Source: Musa acuminata AAA Group
Lineage: Eukaryota; Streptophyta; Magnoliopsida; Zingiberales; Musaceae
Length of the DNA: 64,000 nt
Direction of reading: 5' to 3'
Assembly: GCF_036884655.1 (NCBI RefSeq)
Contig: NC_088337.1
Coordinates: 31,974,501 to 32,038,500, forward strand
Shown here: piece after piece, positions 35,112 to 47,545 of the stretch
How the letters are laid out: every line of letters starts with the position of its first letter
How positions within the stretch are numbered: position 1 is the stretch's first letter
Notes under the pieces: model-generated
Seen by the model: the letters and a program-made list of their open reading frames with translations, nothing else
Database searches by the model: none
What the model was told of the DNA's origin: nothing
Made by a program: the position numbers and the translations under genes

Positions 35112-35970
35112 ACATGCTCCCCGAGACCACCTCCTCGGCGCGGCCAGCCCGCCCGAGACGTGCTCCTCGGCCACATGTTTCCCGAGACCACCTCCTCGGC
35201 GCGGCCAGCCCGCCCGAGACATGCTCCTCGGCCGCATGCTCCCCGAGACCACCTCCTCGGCGCAGCCAGCCCGCCCGAGACGTGCTCCTCGGCCGCATGC
35301 TCCCCGAGACCACCTCCTCGGCGCGGCCAGCCCGCCCGAGACGTGCTCCTCGGCCACATGTTTCCCGAGACCACCTCCTCGGCGCGGCCAGCCCGCCCGA
35401 GACGTGCTCCTCGGCCGCATGCTCCCCGAGACCACCTCCTCGGCGCGGCCAGCCCGCCCGAGACGTGCTCCTCGGCCGCATGCTCCCCGAGACCACCTCC
35501 TCGGCGCGGCCAGCCCGCCCGAGACGTGCTCCTCGGCCACATGTTTCCCGAGACCACCTCCTCGGCGCGGCCAGCCCGCCCGAGACGTGCTCCTCGGCCA
35601 CATGCTCCCCGAGACCACCTCCTAGGCGCGGCCAGCCCGCCCGAGACGTGCTCCTCGGCCGCATGCTCCCCGAGACCACCTCCTCGGCGCGGCCAGCCCG
35701 CCCGAGACGTGCTCCTCGGCCACATGTTTCCCGAGACCACCTCCTCGGCGCGGCCAGCCCGCCCGAGACGTGCTCCTCGGCCGCATGCTCCCCGAGACCA
35801 CCTCCTCGGCGCGGCCCGCCCGCCCGAGACGTGCTCCTCGGCCGCATGCTCCCCGAGACCACCTCCTCGGCGCGGCCAGCCCGCCCGGGACGTGCTCCTC
35901 AGCCGCATGTCTCCCGAGACCACCTCCTCGGCGCGGCCAGCCCGCCCGAGACGTGCTCCCCGACCAAAGC
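35112..35970. repeat. 61-bp minisatellite with three-unit higher-order pattern
   Basis: About 14 units with an exact 61-bp period (CCGAGACCACCTCCT recurs at 35121, 35182, 35243 and so on to 35914). Units 2, 5, 8 and 11 carry TTTCCCGAG where most others carry CTCCCCGAG (the last carries a third variant), so the repeat has expanded as blocks of three (183 bp). Because 61 is not a multiple of three, each frame is shifted from unit to unit, and the GC-rich unit lacks stops; this makes long open frames on both strands that are not genes. A related, more diverged array is in the other Tat-type element (60530-61200). Confidence 0.95.
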
Positions 35971-36095
35971 ACCTACGCAGCGCGCCCTGCTCGCCCCGAA
36001 CATGAGTCCCAATCGCGACCCACGAAAAGAACCGTCGCTTACCGATCAAAAGCCATGCCTCGAATCCCCACCGTCCGATGCCGAGTCATGGCTTC

Positions 36096-36112
36096 CTTTG
36101 GGGGGGGGGATA
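36096..36112 (+). other. Polypurine tract of the Tat element
   Basis: A run of ten G (36100-36109) followed by ATA lies immediately before the 3' LTR. It is the expected primer for second-strand synthesis. The related element has GGGGTGGGGGGGAGAATA at the same place (61311-61328). Confidence 0.85.
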
Positions 36113-36761
36113 TGATATGGCAAAAAATGGTAAACCCCACCCTCGGCGACTTCCCCCGCACGTGGACAGGCGCGGCGCCCCAGGGAGAGCAACGAGGGCA
36201 ACAGTCTGCGTCCGGACGTTAGCCTCACGGAGCCCGCAGCCCCTTCAGTTGACCCAGCACAGTAGGACGAGACAGAAGTGGGTAGCGGTTGAAGCTCGCC
36301 CATACCCTGCGATCCCCCGTTCCCATACGCAACGTCCTCAGCGATGTCGGACGCCATCAGAGATACGGCCCCGACCGACGGGATGGCGCAGCCGAGGATG
36401 CCGAGTTCCCATATAAACGTCCCCAAGCCAGAAGGGAGAGGTAAGGGGCTGAATTCCCCGAACAACCGCCATCGCATCTCTCTAACTTGACCGTTGGAGG
36501 GGTCGGGTCGAGCGAACCCGACCATTGTGCAGGTATCAAGCCGAGGTCTCCCGCCCAGGACGTGCCGGCGATCCCCGCTCGGGAAGAGTCGCCGCATCGC
36601 CCCGAGTCCGAGGCCGCACCCAACCATCCCGGTGGAGACGAGTACCGCCCCAGGAAGATCCCCGCCATTCGGACCCCTGAACGAGCCGAGAGGACCTCCC
36701 GGGTCACGGCTAAGAAATAAATGGTGTTTATACTAACTAAAAAAAGGTGTTTACACTAACA
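36113..36761 (+). repeat. Tat element 3' LTR
   Basis: 649 bp, nine substitutions from the 5' LTR and no indel seen. Followed directly by ATTTC, the second half of the target duplication. Confidence 0.95.
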
Positions 36762-36910
36762 ATTTCTACCCTCCATTGTCTGATGTATCATAAAGATTTC
36801 AACTGTTAATGGTTTTAGCCCACCACCGATTGGAGCAGAGAAGGAATGAATCATCATGGGAGGAGGATGACAGCTCTACATTTATGTGGCTCGTATTCAG
36901 AAAGAAATGG

Positions 36911-36996
<86 letters not shown>

Positions 36997-37184
36997 CTGC
37001 AACACGATTATTCCTGCAATTTAACGTTGAACAACCAGACAGAAGAAGTTACAACATGGGAGGAAACCATCGTGTAGTGCCAAAAGAATAGAAACGCAGG
37101 ACAAAGCATTCAGCACAGCCTCTCGTCCAAGCATTCCTTCCTATGTTTCCGGTGAAACGGAGAACTAAGTAGAGGTGCATCAGT
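36762..37184. other. Intergenic region with (TA)n tract
   Basis: Holds a (TA)n tract at 36916-36994 and otherwise the 3' flank (probably the 3' untranslated region) of the minus-strand auxin carrier gene. No gene seen. Confidence 0.7.
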
Positions 37185-39641
37185 TCAAAGCTGGCGACGC
37201 TGCTGTGGCGGAAGGGCAGGGGGAGGAGGATGGGGGTTGGGGCACTGGTAGCACTTGGCGAAGAGCCCAAAGGTGTCGACTTGCCTGACGAAGTTGGTCA
37301 TGCTGGCCCATCCGCCGAGTCCGAAGCCGACGACGAGCACCCATCCCACCACCAAGGCGTTCACCATGTACATTCCCGTCCAGCTCGGCAAGAAGAATGG
37401 GGGCTTCTCCGCAGCATTCTGCAGGGTTTAGGAGGAGATTTAGATCTGTCTTATTAGGCGAGGTTAAGATGACGGAAAGCAACCGCGGATCGTCGTCATG
37501 TCTCCATCCATGTCGATGAAGGACCAGATGAGTGGACTGGTATCCTTGGACGGTTCATCTTAACCACGTAGAACAACTGAGGGCAGGCAGGGTAAGAAGG
37601 ACGGGTACCTGTCGTGCAGATGGTGTCCGGTAGGTGAGCATATGTGCCAGAGCGGGAATAATGTACACGGTGAAGCTGACGAGGAGAGCGCCCACCGCGG
37701 AGTTGATGGGGCCAAAGAAGGGGAAGATGATGGCCAGGAACCAGATGGGGATGACGACGGGAAGCCGGGCGAGGGCGCGCAGGCAGACGCTCTTGGCGTC
37801 ATGCATTCCGATCACCTTCTCCCACACGTAGTACAGCGGGGTGCAGGCGAAGCCGAAGGTGATGAACTGGTGGATCAGCATCAGGATGACGGCGGCGTCC
37901 CTCCACCTCGACTTGGGCAGCAGCGAGAAGGCGTTGGAGTGCGTCAGAAGCTGGTCGCCGAAGGCCCAGTAGGTGGCGGCCGCCGATGGCAGCGTCAGGG
38001 TGAACACGTACACCGTGGCCAGCAGGTAGATGTGCTTGAACTTGTGCGGTTTCCACATCGCGTGCATGATCTCCCTGCAGAGATGGAGGAGTTACAGAGT
38101 AAATAAATTGAGGGATAGCATGAGCAATGCATGTTCCTGTAATCAGATCAAATTCTTCGGTGGTCCTCTGTTTTCCTTCTAAATTACGTTATCTAATTCC
38201 CAGGTAGTTCCTTTCTCTGGTCGATCACCACCCGGCAGACTTGAAAGTTCAGATTCCCACTGCGACGCCTTCCTTCTGCGATAGAGACTTGTGGACTCCG
38301 ACTCCGGAGGTAAAGGATGATCGAAACTTGCATCTGACGAGTTCTGCTGCTAATTACAGCCGCCTAAGGTAAGAGTGATGAATCATCGGAGCAAGATGGG
38401 GCCGATGGAGGAAAGCGAGCACTCACACGGTCACGGCGTGGCCGCCGAAGGTGTAGAGAATGTTGGTTGCGCCGGTGAAGTAGAGCACTAGCTGCGTTGG
38501 ACCCGAGTGCGTCACCCCTTCCACCTGCATCATCCATCCGGAACAGAGCATCATCGTCATCATTCCTTCTGTGAGCTTAATTAAGTGGGCAATCAAATCA
38601 GCCACCAATCAGATCCTACGCTACTGTTCTCGTTGTGGATGACGTTACCTGGCCGTGGACGGCGGCGGCAATGGTGAGGTACCAGGCGGTGTAGGTGGTC
38701 ATGCCGAGGCCGAGGAAGGACCATATCCTGTAGTTGTGGAAGGAAGGTATGAACACCGTCGTGGCGCAGCAGGCGCCGAATATGTACGTCCACGTCCTCT
38801 TGTCCAACCGGTCGTTGATGTAGTATATGTTGCTGCTCCATCACCGACACCGATCAAGCAAAGCTTTCATGCGTGTATGACCTAGCGACGCATCTCGACC
38901 CGAAAGAGGGGGAAAAAGATACCTGGCACAGGCTATGAGCTGAATGACGGAGCCGAAGAGGAGGAAGGTGCAGTTGAAGGCGAGGCCGGCGGCCTTCCAG
39001 TATGGCCCCAGCAGCCCATCCAGCACCTCGAACCACTGTCACAAATAAGCACTCCTCTTAGTCAGTAGCAGGAAGAGGAACCGAGGGGTTTGTCGACTTG
39101 GAATCTTGACGAGGGAAGTGGTCGGAGAGGAGTGAGAGAGAAGGAACGGGAGAGGCAAGGGGGGACCGGACCTGGATGACGTGATTCTTGAAGCTGACGT
39201 TTTCCTTCTCCTTTCGGGCGCGGTACTCGATGTAGAGGACGCTGATGAGGTACGCCGTCCAGCTTCCGAGGAAGCCATAGAACATCTGCAGGATCACCCC
39301 GGACAGCATCCCCAGCTGCGAGAACGAGTAGGGCAGCGTCAACAGCACCTGCGCCACCTGCAATTGACACCAGCTCCACTCGTCAGCAGAGAGAGAACGG
39401 AAGAAACAAATGGAATCTTCGTCAGTTTGTGATCAGTGTGGGTATGAAGTACTTGATTGGAGGCGCAGCTGAACCAGGCGTCCCAGGCGGAGCCGCCGTG
39501 CCAGAGGAGGCTCTTCATGCTGAACACGGAGGCTGTCTCGCCGCCCCGCTCCTTGTCGCCACCTTGCGCCGTCTCATTGCTGAAGGTAGCAATGTCAGTC
39601 GCCGGGATGGCTGCTTCCTCAGCTTGCTTCGGCGGGAGCAT
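37185..39641 (-). CDS. LAX: Auxin influx carrier, AUX1/LAX family
   Basis: Plasma-membrane proton symporter that takes auxin (indole-3-acetic acid) into cells; a member of the amino acid/auxin permease family. Seven minus-strand exons: 39641-39453, 39357-39172, 39035-38923, 38832-38649, 38524-38427, 38074-37609 and 37418-37185. All junctions are GT-AG and phases fit, giving 489 residues, the usual family length. The start MLPPKQAEEA is the canonical LAX N terminus; an in-frame ATG further upstream lacks it. Family hallmarks are WHGGSAWDAWFSCASNQ, LGMLSGV, ENVSFKNHVIQWFEVLDGLL, FGACCATTVFIPSFHNYRIW, GGHAVTVEIMHAMWKP, LMLIHQFITFGFACTPL and the C-terminal NFVRQVDTFGLFAKCYQCP. About 11 membrane spans are expected for the family. 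No stops or frameshifts. LAX2-like rather than AUX1-like is my impression only. Confidence 0.96.
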
Positions 39642-40058
39642 CCTTGACAGTGATCGCTGCAGAAAACCTTCGAATCTGCTTCGAGTGACAGTTTTGCAGG
39701 ACAGCAATCGAAAAAACAAGGAATCAAACTGAAGTACCTTAATTCAACTGAAGCAGAGAGACCAAATGGTGGGTCGAGTACGGGGAGGAGGTGAGGAGGT
39801 GAGTCCGGGTGGTGTTGTCAGCTCTTTAGCTGAAACGTACTGGAAATTACTCGTGTCCTCTGGTTCTCGTCATCATGGTATCAGATGGAGCTCATGGTTT
39901 TTGGGTTTGATTCCGCTGCGGGAAGCAAAGGGAATAGGGAAAGGGGAGGAGGAGAAACAAATGGTATTTGATGGCAGGATCCAGCACTCTCCCTCCACCC
40001 TTTATGGTCAGCAGCGGTGCGACTCGGCTTCCTCTGTCCCAACGTTTCTTAGGCTGCA

Positions 40059-40095
<37 letters not shown>

Positions 40096-40199
40096 TGTTC
40101 GCTTGATTGACGACTCCACTATTTAATATCTCAAAGGGTAGGAAACGAAGAATATTAGGTGTTTGAGCTTCTTCTTTCATTTGACCATTTTGATCTTTT

Positions 40200-40257
<58 letters not shown>

Positions 40258-43200
40258 AGATTTTTTTGTTTTATTCTCACGTAGCATCATTTATTTTCTA
40301 AAAGATGATATCACATTTGTTATGTCGCGATGGTCATCGTCCGTCTATCATGCTTTTGTTCATTGGTATCGTCATGCCCTCGTCGTGATCACCTTTAGAT
40401 TATTTTTTCTTGATCTATTCTTTATTGTATGAGCTCCTATGATCATGGAGATAACTCTTCAAATAAGCTCTTTATTGTAATAATAAATTTTATTATCATT
40501 AATAATTATCTTAAAGGTTTATTTTTCTCTCCTTTTATCATTTTTGCTAGTTTTTTTTAGGCTAAGCATCTTATCATAACACTTGTTGGCATAGATTTAG
40601 TCAGGCTTAGATCGATCAACGATATTGCGAAAGAAATAAATGAAACACGGAGTATGAGATGATCTTAGCTCCATTCAAGATAGGTGATACTATCTACAAG
40701 ACAGATAGAAGAGACGCATATGATTGGTCGAAAACCCTCTATACTCGAATCAAAGAATATTCTATAACATTGCAAGGTTGTAAACAAAAGGAAAGAGAGA
40801 AGGATTTATATTTAAGCAAATATGCGGGTTTTTTTAATCTATTTTAAGCCCCTCAATATCTCATGTGATGTTAAGAGATACCTTCTCTTAGCCGATATCA
40901 TTCTGAAGTTATCGTACTTCTAACGCCAATGATTAAGGTATCATCATTTTATTATCGTTTTAATTATGAGCTTATTGCACCAACATACATCCTAACTACT
41001 TCGAAAAGAGAGTGACATTGTTGTAAGATATTTTAATTTTTTTATTATTATTATTATTCATTAAATGAGGTATTTTTGGAACCAAATTCAAGCATTAATA
41101 TTTCATCAGCGGGTGTTGTGATTTGTTTGTATTGTAATCAAAAGTTACTACCGAGGACATAAAAGAGAGTAGGATCAAATGAATTGATTCGACGGATCGA
41201 ACGGGAACAATTGACCGACTGTCCTTCTCCCTAATTGGAGACTGTTGTAACCTTTGTTTTCTTGGATGAAAGCAGCTTATAGATCATTTTCTATTGTTAA
41301 TAATAATACAGCCACAACACACCACAACAAGAGTACCACACCACGTTATCCTTCGGCTCCGAGCAAAGCGGCACTCGCACATCTCCTTTCTTTCTTCCTT
41401 TTTGACTCACCCGACGGTGTCATGGCCCCCATTAACTTGTCTTTTCTTACACATACTTGCTCGGTGATTGGAGACGTGAGGCCATTACTGCCTGCAATAG
41501 CTATTTAGGGAGGTGGGAGAGACTTTAATTAGGAGGTAAAGACACATCGATGGCATCGTTCGAAGAGTGATGACAATTATGTAGCAAGTCCCGGTCGTCG
41601 ACAAAGGCATGTGCATGGCAACTTGATGTTGATGCTAAAGCGTGTCTTTTCTGTCGCAGTATCAAAAGTCTCTGAGGAGGATTGACTATTAGCATTTGCA
41701 AGATCGATCACATGACTTGAGGAGACGAAGCTGTGAAGGGTATGTATCGTATTTTTTTGTCGCTCGCTATGTTCGTTCATTTTGTGGTGAAGCCTTTGTT
41801 TAATTTTAGCTGAAATTTATTTTTATTTGATCATGAAAGCATCAAACCTATAAAATTTGTGTCCCATCTGATTTTTTTTATTTGATATCGGTGGGAATGT
41901 TCGTCAGAAATCCTTTTATAGTTGATTCTGAAGATCATTACTTTCGATATCGACAATGATTATAGAGAGTAATTATGTGTTGCTCGTACGAAGAATCTAA
42001 GACGTGATAACAATTGGTTTGATTTAGTTGTGATATTGAGGTGTCGGCTCGTTCAAATAACAAAATCATACGAACTCATATAAAACCAATAATTCCTTAT
42101 GAATTCATCCAAAACTAATAACTTATCAATTAGTACTAGTAGGAGGGTCAATGAGACCTTGACTTATAAGCATAACTATTCCTTTCTATCGTGAAAAAAG
42201 GATTATCTAAAATGAATAATTCCTCGTGAGTCATCGTACTCTCACTTACTTACGATAAATAGTAATTTAATCGATGTAATTCAATTATTAGATCCGAAGG
42301 GTTGAAAAATTGAAATGAACCAATTTTCGATAGGTTATACAAACCGATCTAATTTTATAATATAACAAAAAAAAATACTTAATTAACTTTAACTTAAATT
42401 ATTATTATTATATGTTTAAGAGGGGCATTATGTCAATGATGAAATTAGGATTGACGTGAGAAGTAAACTAAAATCGAATCGAATTAGTGTAATTATCATA
42501 ATGTCTTTTTGTTGATTGATGTTATCATGTTATACAACAACAACAACAACAACAACAGCAGAAGAGTATGGGGGAGAGGTGGGCAGTACTGTAGTTGAAA
42601 TCTGCAGACTCTGAACATGAACACCACCCTGAGAAAGCACCAAAGGGAAACACTGTTCTCGACAGTGGTCGTATGGGGATGCGAGGAAGGCACTAAACCG
42701 CAAGCTCATTCGCATAATAACAAGTTAATATTAATGGCCTTCGTCTGTATCGAGCTCTTACAGCTGTGCCTACTACTTGAGCTCTTCACCAGTACTGTAC
42801 TGGCCGTGGTCGTGGACGTGGAACGCGGTCGATGGCCACCACCTATGCATTGTTTATAGTGTACGGATGGTGGGGGGGGGGGGGGATCTTCCTTCTTCGT
42901 TGATCTCCACATTTCCTTCTTGTCTTCCGATGAATCTAATTTCGAAGCTACGTTGTGAAGATGTCCCATGCTAGCTAGCTATAGACTCGGAGCTGAACAA
43001 GAAGAATGCGTGTTTATGGCCCCCTTGAGAACGAGGGAGAAGAGCAGTACAAGCGACAATAAATGCTTAGCCTGTGTAGATCATCGATCGATCGATGGAG
43101 CCAGCAGGGAAAGAAACCCACTCTACATTTCGAGTCTGGTGCCACAATACGACTCATGCGCACAGCACCAGTGGACGGATGCTGGCGAGGTCATCGGCCT

Positions 43201-45482
43201 CCTCGCAAGCAACCTCATTTAGCCTCTATGTGGATCAATCCGGAGAAGGTAGTGACGAGAGGAGGCAACAGAGAGAGGTCGTCCTCGTCCTCGTCCTCGC
43301 CATCTGTTCATGGGCGACAAGGATACGTGCCCACCATAAGCTTTTAGTGGCCGCAGATGGTCCGTTTCACTGTTGTAGCCGAAGCTGCTGGGGTCAAGCC
43401 ATTGATCATCATCTACATCTGCTCCAGCCAAAACCAAAATGATGCATGCAACATGCAAGAACCAGATGAAGTGGTCCAGCCAAATACCCAATATACGAGG
43501 AAAACATGGAGTGCTTCTCCATCCTAACAAGTGCGACTTACTCGAACATTGGGCGGATTTGATCAGTCATATCGACGACTATACGCTGGGTGGGGAAAAC
43601 AAGCACGAAGAACACGGAAACGGGACATCGGTCAAAGAAAGCACTCGCGTTCAATGTTCATCCAATCGGCATTCTATTCTTAATGTTCATAACCATTAGA
43701 CCGACTGCTCTCTGCCTCCTACCATTATTCTTTAATTCCAAGTCGTCGTCGTCATCCATCTGAATGAGCCCAGTCGAGCTTCGTCGGTCATCGGTCAAGA
43801 CATTCATGTCTCGTACCCATCACTCCCATTTCCATGTCACTCCACTCCGGCACTCATCTGGATTCCCGGACCACTGAAAAGAAAAGAAAGGCAAGGAATC
43901 CGAAAGAGGAGGATTAGTTTATGGCCTATTTGCCTAATCTCCCGTGTAATTCTTCTTGTCCCAATCTGTAGTGGTTCTGCGGCCAGTGAGTTGTTCTATG
44001 ATTGGCTCAAGGAATCCGAATTCGGTGTAGGTAGTTCTTTTGCTAAAGCCTATCATTATTATGTATGACATTACTGTGGAAGCACACGTAGATTGCTCTG
44101 CTCAATAATAACCCTTCTAAAAGGGACAATAGAGGAACGTGAAGAAAAGAAAGACGACGATAGTGTGTCTAATAGTAACGACAACGATAGCAGTCAAACA
44201 ACAACAGCGGTGGTGGTAAAGAGGGCAGCGACTACTCTAATTCTTAATTCAATATTTTAGATTTTTTTTTATTATTAAAGAAATAAATACTACGTTGTAT
44301 CGAGCTCAACACTTTTTGAGTTGATTTAAACCTTTTGAAACGGGATGATTCACATACTCATCCATGCCTAGCCTAAATTGGTACGCACCATCCATTTCAT
44401 ATTATTTTAGACGATACAATAGTCCTTAAAATCCAAAGAAAATAATGAACGCATAATTTACAAGATTCAACACTCCTCACCGATAATGAAAATGAAAGGA
44501 TAATTATTTTTACTATGATAATAATAAAAAAAGTATAAATATGAACTCAAATTAGAAATGAACCGCTTGTCCATCCTCTCTAGATCAACCACCCGAAGAA
44601 TCTTAAAAAGTATTTTTCTCTTAGCACCACCTCCTATCACCGAAATCATAAGATAGTATATAGAACATCAAACCTTAATGTTCTTAATCCACTATCCTTG
44701 GAGCAATCTAGTTCTGGAAATCCAAAACTATAATGAATATGAAACACGGATGTAGGAGCCAAGCATTGGGCAGTGATAATACTGAGATGAGTCGGGCCTC
44801 ATAAGAGGCCCATGGACATCATAATATCTATGTGCCCCAACAAGACCCACATCGAAGCCCTCTTAAATTTCAAGTAGCCGCCTCGGTTTCATGAAGTTGG
44901 AGTCGGATCATTCGATGGTCGGCGATGGAGTTCCATATCCATATGGAATTCCACTAAGGTGGTTCACCGTGGCAGGACGCAATCAGCTGCGTTCCTATGG
45001 ATAGTTTCACCAAGCAGTGCCCGAGTCCACACACACACACTGGGCACTGTCAGCATTGAGAGAGATGACAGTAATGCCAGATCCAAGCTTCCCTTTCTGC
45101 CGATAACAATTTGCAGTGGCTTAATCATGATGGAAATTGTCCACAGGTCAAGGAGGAGGAACACATCACCGTCGAATAGATCACAAAGGCAGGCCACCAA
45201 TTTCCTGCTCCTGATCGCAAGAAAACGATGCTGAACAGACGAGGAAAAAGAATTCTACCCAATTTGTCATTCGATTAAATCGTCATCTTATTTAATGCAA
45301 TGCGCCAAAATATATGTACATATACACACTCGCTATACATCGAGATGAAAATTTGATCGATCTATCGAACATATATATCATCAGCTTATTTAATGCAATG
45401 CGCCAAACTGTATGTATATATATACACAGACACTACACGTCGAGACAGCAGTGCGTCGTTTGTTTCTTGGTATGGGTTGATG
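39642..45482. other. Intergenic region between auxin carrier and TPR genes
   Basis: 39642-40130 is the leader and promoter side of the auxin carrier gene. The rest has no recognisable gene: (CA)n-(TA)n at 40199-40252, AT-rich sequence to about 42500, a (CAA)n run near 42535-42557, a run of about a dozen G near 42880-42891, and a moderately GC-rich stretch at 42600-43900 with only short open frames. 45300-45482 is the 3' flank of the TPR gene. Confidence 0.55.
40072..40127 (-). promoter_or_regulatory. Candidate core promoter region of the auxin carrier gene
   Basis: On the minus strand an AT-rich TATTAAATAG (about 40118-40127) lies upstream of a (GA)n tract (plus-strand CT run 40072-40092), about 480 bp before the start codon. 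A TATA-like element followed by a GA-rich leader is common in plant genes. Position-based inference. Confidence 0.3.
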
Positions 45483-47545
45483 TCACTGTTGCCATGCGTC
45501 GTCGGTGTCCAAAGGATAGCAGGTGTCCTCAGCGCCCGTGCTCCACAGGAAATGGGCGTAGTTGGCGGTGTGGAAGGGGTTGCTGGGATCCGCAGCGATG
45601 GCTTGCAAGTAGGTTTCCTCCGCGGCCGCCATGTCCTTCCTCGCCAGCCACAGGAAGCTCGCGTACTGACTCAATGCCTCCGCGTCGGCCGGCTCCAACC
45701 CCGCCGCTCTCTTGAAGTAGTATTCCGCCCTGTCACATGTCCAGAAACCAGTTTTAGTCCTCTTCATTCCGGCACTCTAGCTATCGATTACTCCACCGTC
45801 CCACAACAGAAGATTCTGCACTGATGATTCTACACATCAACAGGGCTGGGTGTCACGGGAAAAGAAGCAGAATCAATAGAAGATTCTGCAACGATGCTGC
45901 CTATTCTGAGTAAAATGATTTCGGACTTATCAAACATTTAAGACTACTACTACTACTGCTTTGGCTACTCTCTGATGCAATTCGACGAATAGCTTCCGAG
46001 CGGGAAAAACAGAGGTAGTGTATGTACGTTGAGGAACTAATCAGGTTACCTGTCGTGATCGTGGAGCACCAGGTAGAGGAACTGAGCAAAGTTGGCAACC
46101 AGGAGAGCGTTCTCCGGGTCCTGCGACAGGGTCTGCTGGTACATAATCTCGGTCCGCAAGTATTCCGAGTAGTCGTCGGGCTCCGGCTCGGCCGTGACGG
46201 GCGACACGAGCCGCCACAGCGTCTCCTGGTCCATGAGCGCCTCGTCCCTCGTGCTCGCTTGTAACCTCGACACCTCCTCCAGTATTCCTCTCCAAACCCT
46301 CACCTCCTCTTCCGCCCTCGGCGCCGCCACCAACGCGCCATCACCCCTTCTTCCTTCTCCACTCTCCTCGATGTCCACCACCCTTGGAGCCGTTGAAGTG
46401 CCGTCGGCGAAACTCGTCCGATACGAGAAGCGCTCGTCATCCGACCGCCCATCGCCCGTGGCCCCCGAGACCGGCTTCGCCTTCCCACCGCCGCCCGGGC
46501 CGCTCCCTCCGATGGAAGCGGTCCTCCCGATCGAAGAGAACGTCTTGATGGAGGAGCGATCGTGATGGTTCAGGTGACGACGATCTTCCACCACGACTGT
46601 CGTCTCGACTAGTGACTGTGCCGGTGGATTGGGCGCAGCCATGGCGGCGGCGTCGAGGTGGCCCATGGAGTAGACGGTGAAGTTGGCAAGGAGGAGCATG
46701 ACCGAGACCATCAGGGTCGGAGTGCAGGAGAAGATCTGCTGGAAGAGCCAGACGAAGGAAGAGTTCATCTCTCGCTGGACCCGCGCGAGGATCCCCTGGA
46801 GGTCCTCGCTGGAGATAAACTCCCGCATCTGGAGCGTGTAGCTCTGGAGCTCGCGGATCATGAACACCATGGAGGAGAAAGCCCGGTTCACGGAGCAGAA
46901 GGGCGACTCACTCGCCTCCCGGAACCAACCATCCTCCCACCGCTTCTTCCGCTTTATGATCCGCAGAGACAGCGGCAGCTCCACGCTGTTCGCGTTCTTC
47001 TCCACGATCGCCGGTACGATCTGGTCGAGCCAGTCCGGCGGTTCCGGCCAGACGGGGAGCCGCAACGGCTCGTGCTTCGTCGACACGCTCAGAGAAAAAG
47101 AACTAGGGCTCGAATCAGAGGACGACGCAGGCGAGACGAAAGCAGCTTCCTCGATACCCTCTTCATAGCCACCACCTCGTTGCTGTTGGAGTTCAATAGC
47201 GAACTCTTGGGGCTTCTGAATGAACAGCTCATCGTTCTCCTCCTGGTAGTCGTCACCTTCTGCCTCGAAGCGCTGGAGGCTGCCGCTGAAGGCTCGGCGC
47301 AGCGCTCGCTTCTCACCTCGCCTCCTGCGAATGTCCAGCAAACGGACCCTCAACAGCTTGGCAGAGACGGCCCCGAGGAAGGGCGAGGCGAGGACGCGAT
47401 CGCGGACATGGACAGCCGAACCCTGCCGCTTTCTGCAGCCGAGGGACGGGCCCGCGGCAGGGAAGGCGGCGGGGGAGGGCGTCAGGGAGTTGGCGCGCGA
47501 CATCCGCGACCATTGGAAGCACGTCTCGGCAGTTTGAACTGCCAT
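45483..47545 (-). CDS. TPR-like superfamily protein, two exons
   Basis: Two minus-strand exons, 47545-46050 and 45729-45483, have GT-AG ends and matching phase; 580 residues. The start MAVQTAETCF was chosen because it opens the conserved N terminus of this plant family; the frame extends 25 codons further upstream without family features. N-terminal half: basic segment (DIRRRRGEKR), an acidic Gln/Glu-rich stretch, then WPEPPDWLDQIVPAI and FREASESPFCSVNRAFSSMVF. A hydrophobic segment near residues 273-295 (TPTLMVSVMLLLANFTV) could span a membrane or act as a plastid or membrane anchor. The C terminus has TPR-like helices: QDPENALLVANFAQFLYL, then across the intron AEYYFKRAAGLEP, ADAEALSQYASFLW and DPSNPFHTANYAHFLW. 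The family is widespread in plants; its biochemical role is not known to me. Confidence 0.88.

Larger units (their letters stand above)
26570..36761 (+). mobile_element. Complete Tat-lineage Ty3/Gypsy retrotransposon
   Basis: 10192 bp with two 649-bp LTRs (TG...CA), a perfect 5-bp target duplication ATTTC (26565-26569 and 36762-36766), primer site at 27222, polypurine tract at 36096-36110, one unbroken gag-pol frame and, between pol and the 3' LTR, a spliced antisense gene and a 61-bp minisatellite. The archaeal-type second RNase H between the native RNase H and integrase, and the antisense gene, are marks of the Tat lineage (Retand/Ogre relatives). I count nine LTR differences (about 98.6% identity), eight of them transitions, so the insertion is recent and the element may still be competent. 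Confidence 0.95.

Noticed and set aside
35112..35970. CRISPR-like spaced repeat
   Set aside because: The repeat is continuous with no unique spacers, lies in a plant retrotransposon and has no cas genes nearby.
34542..36115. Frames of up to 487 codons on both strands with Pro/Arg/Ser- or Gly-rich products
   Set aside because: They are products of the 61-bp minisatellite, which has no stops in several frames; the same words rotate through all frames and none continues into a recognised domain.
42880..42891. Run of about twelve G as a polypurine tract or G-quadruplex site
   Set aside because: No LTR follows it and there is only one G tract; it may be a simple repeat or a sequencing-prone spot.
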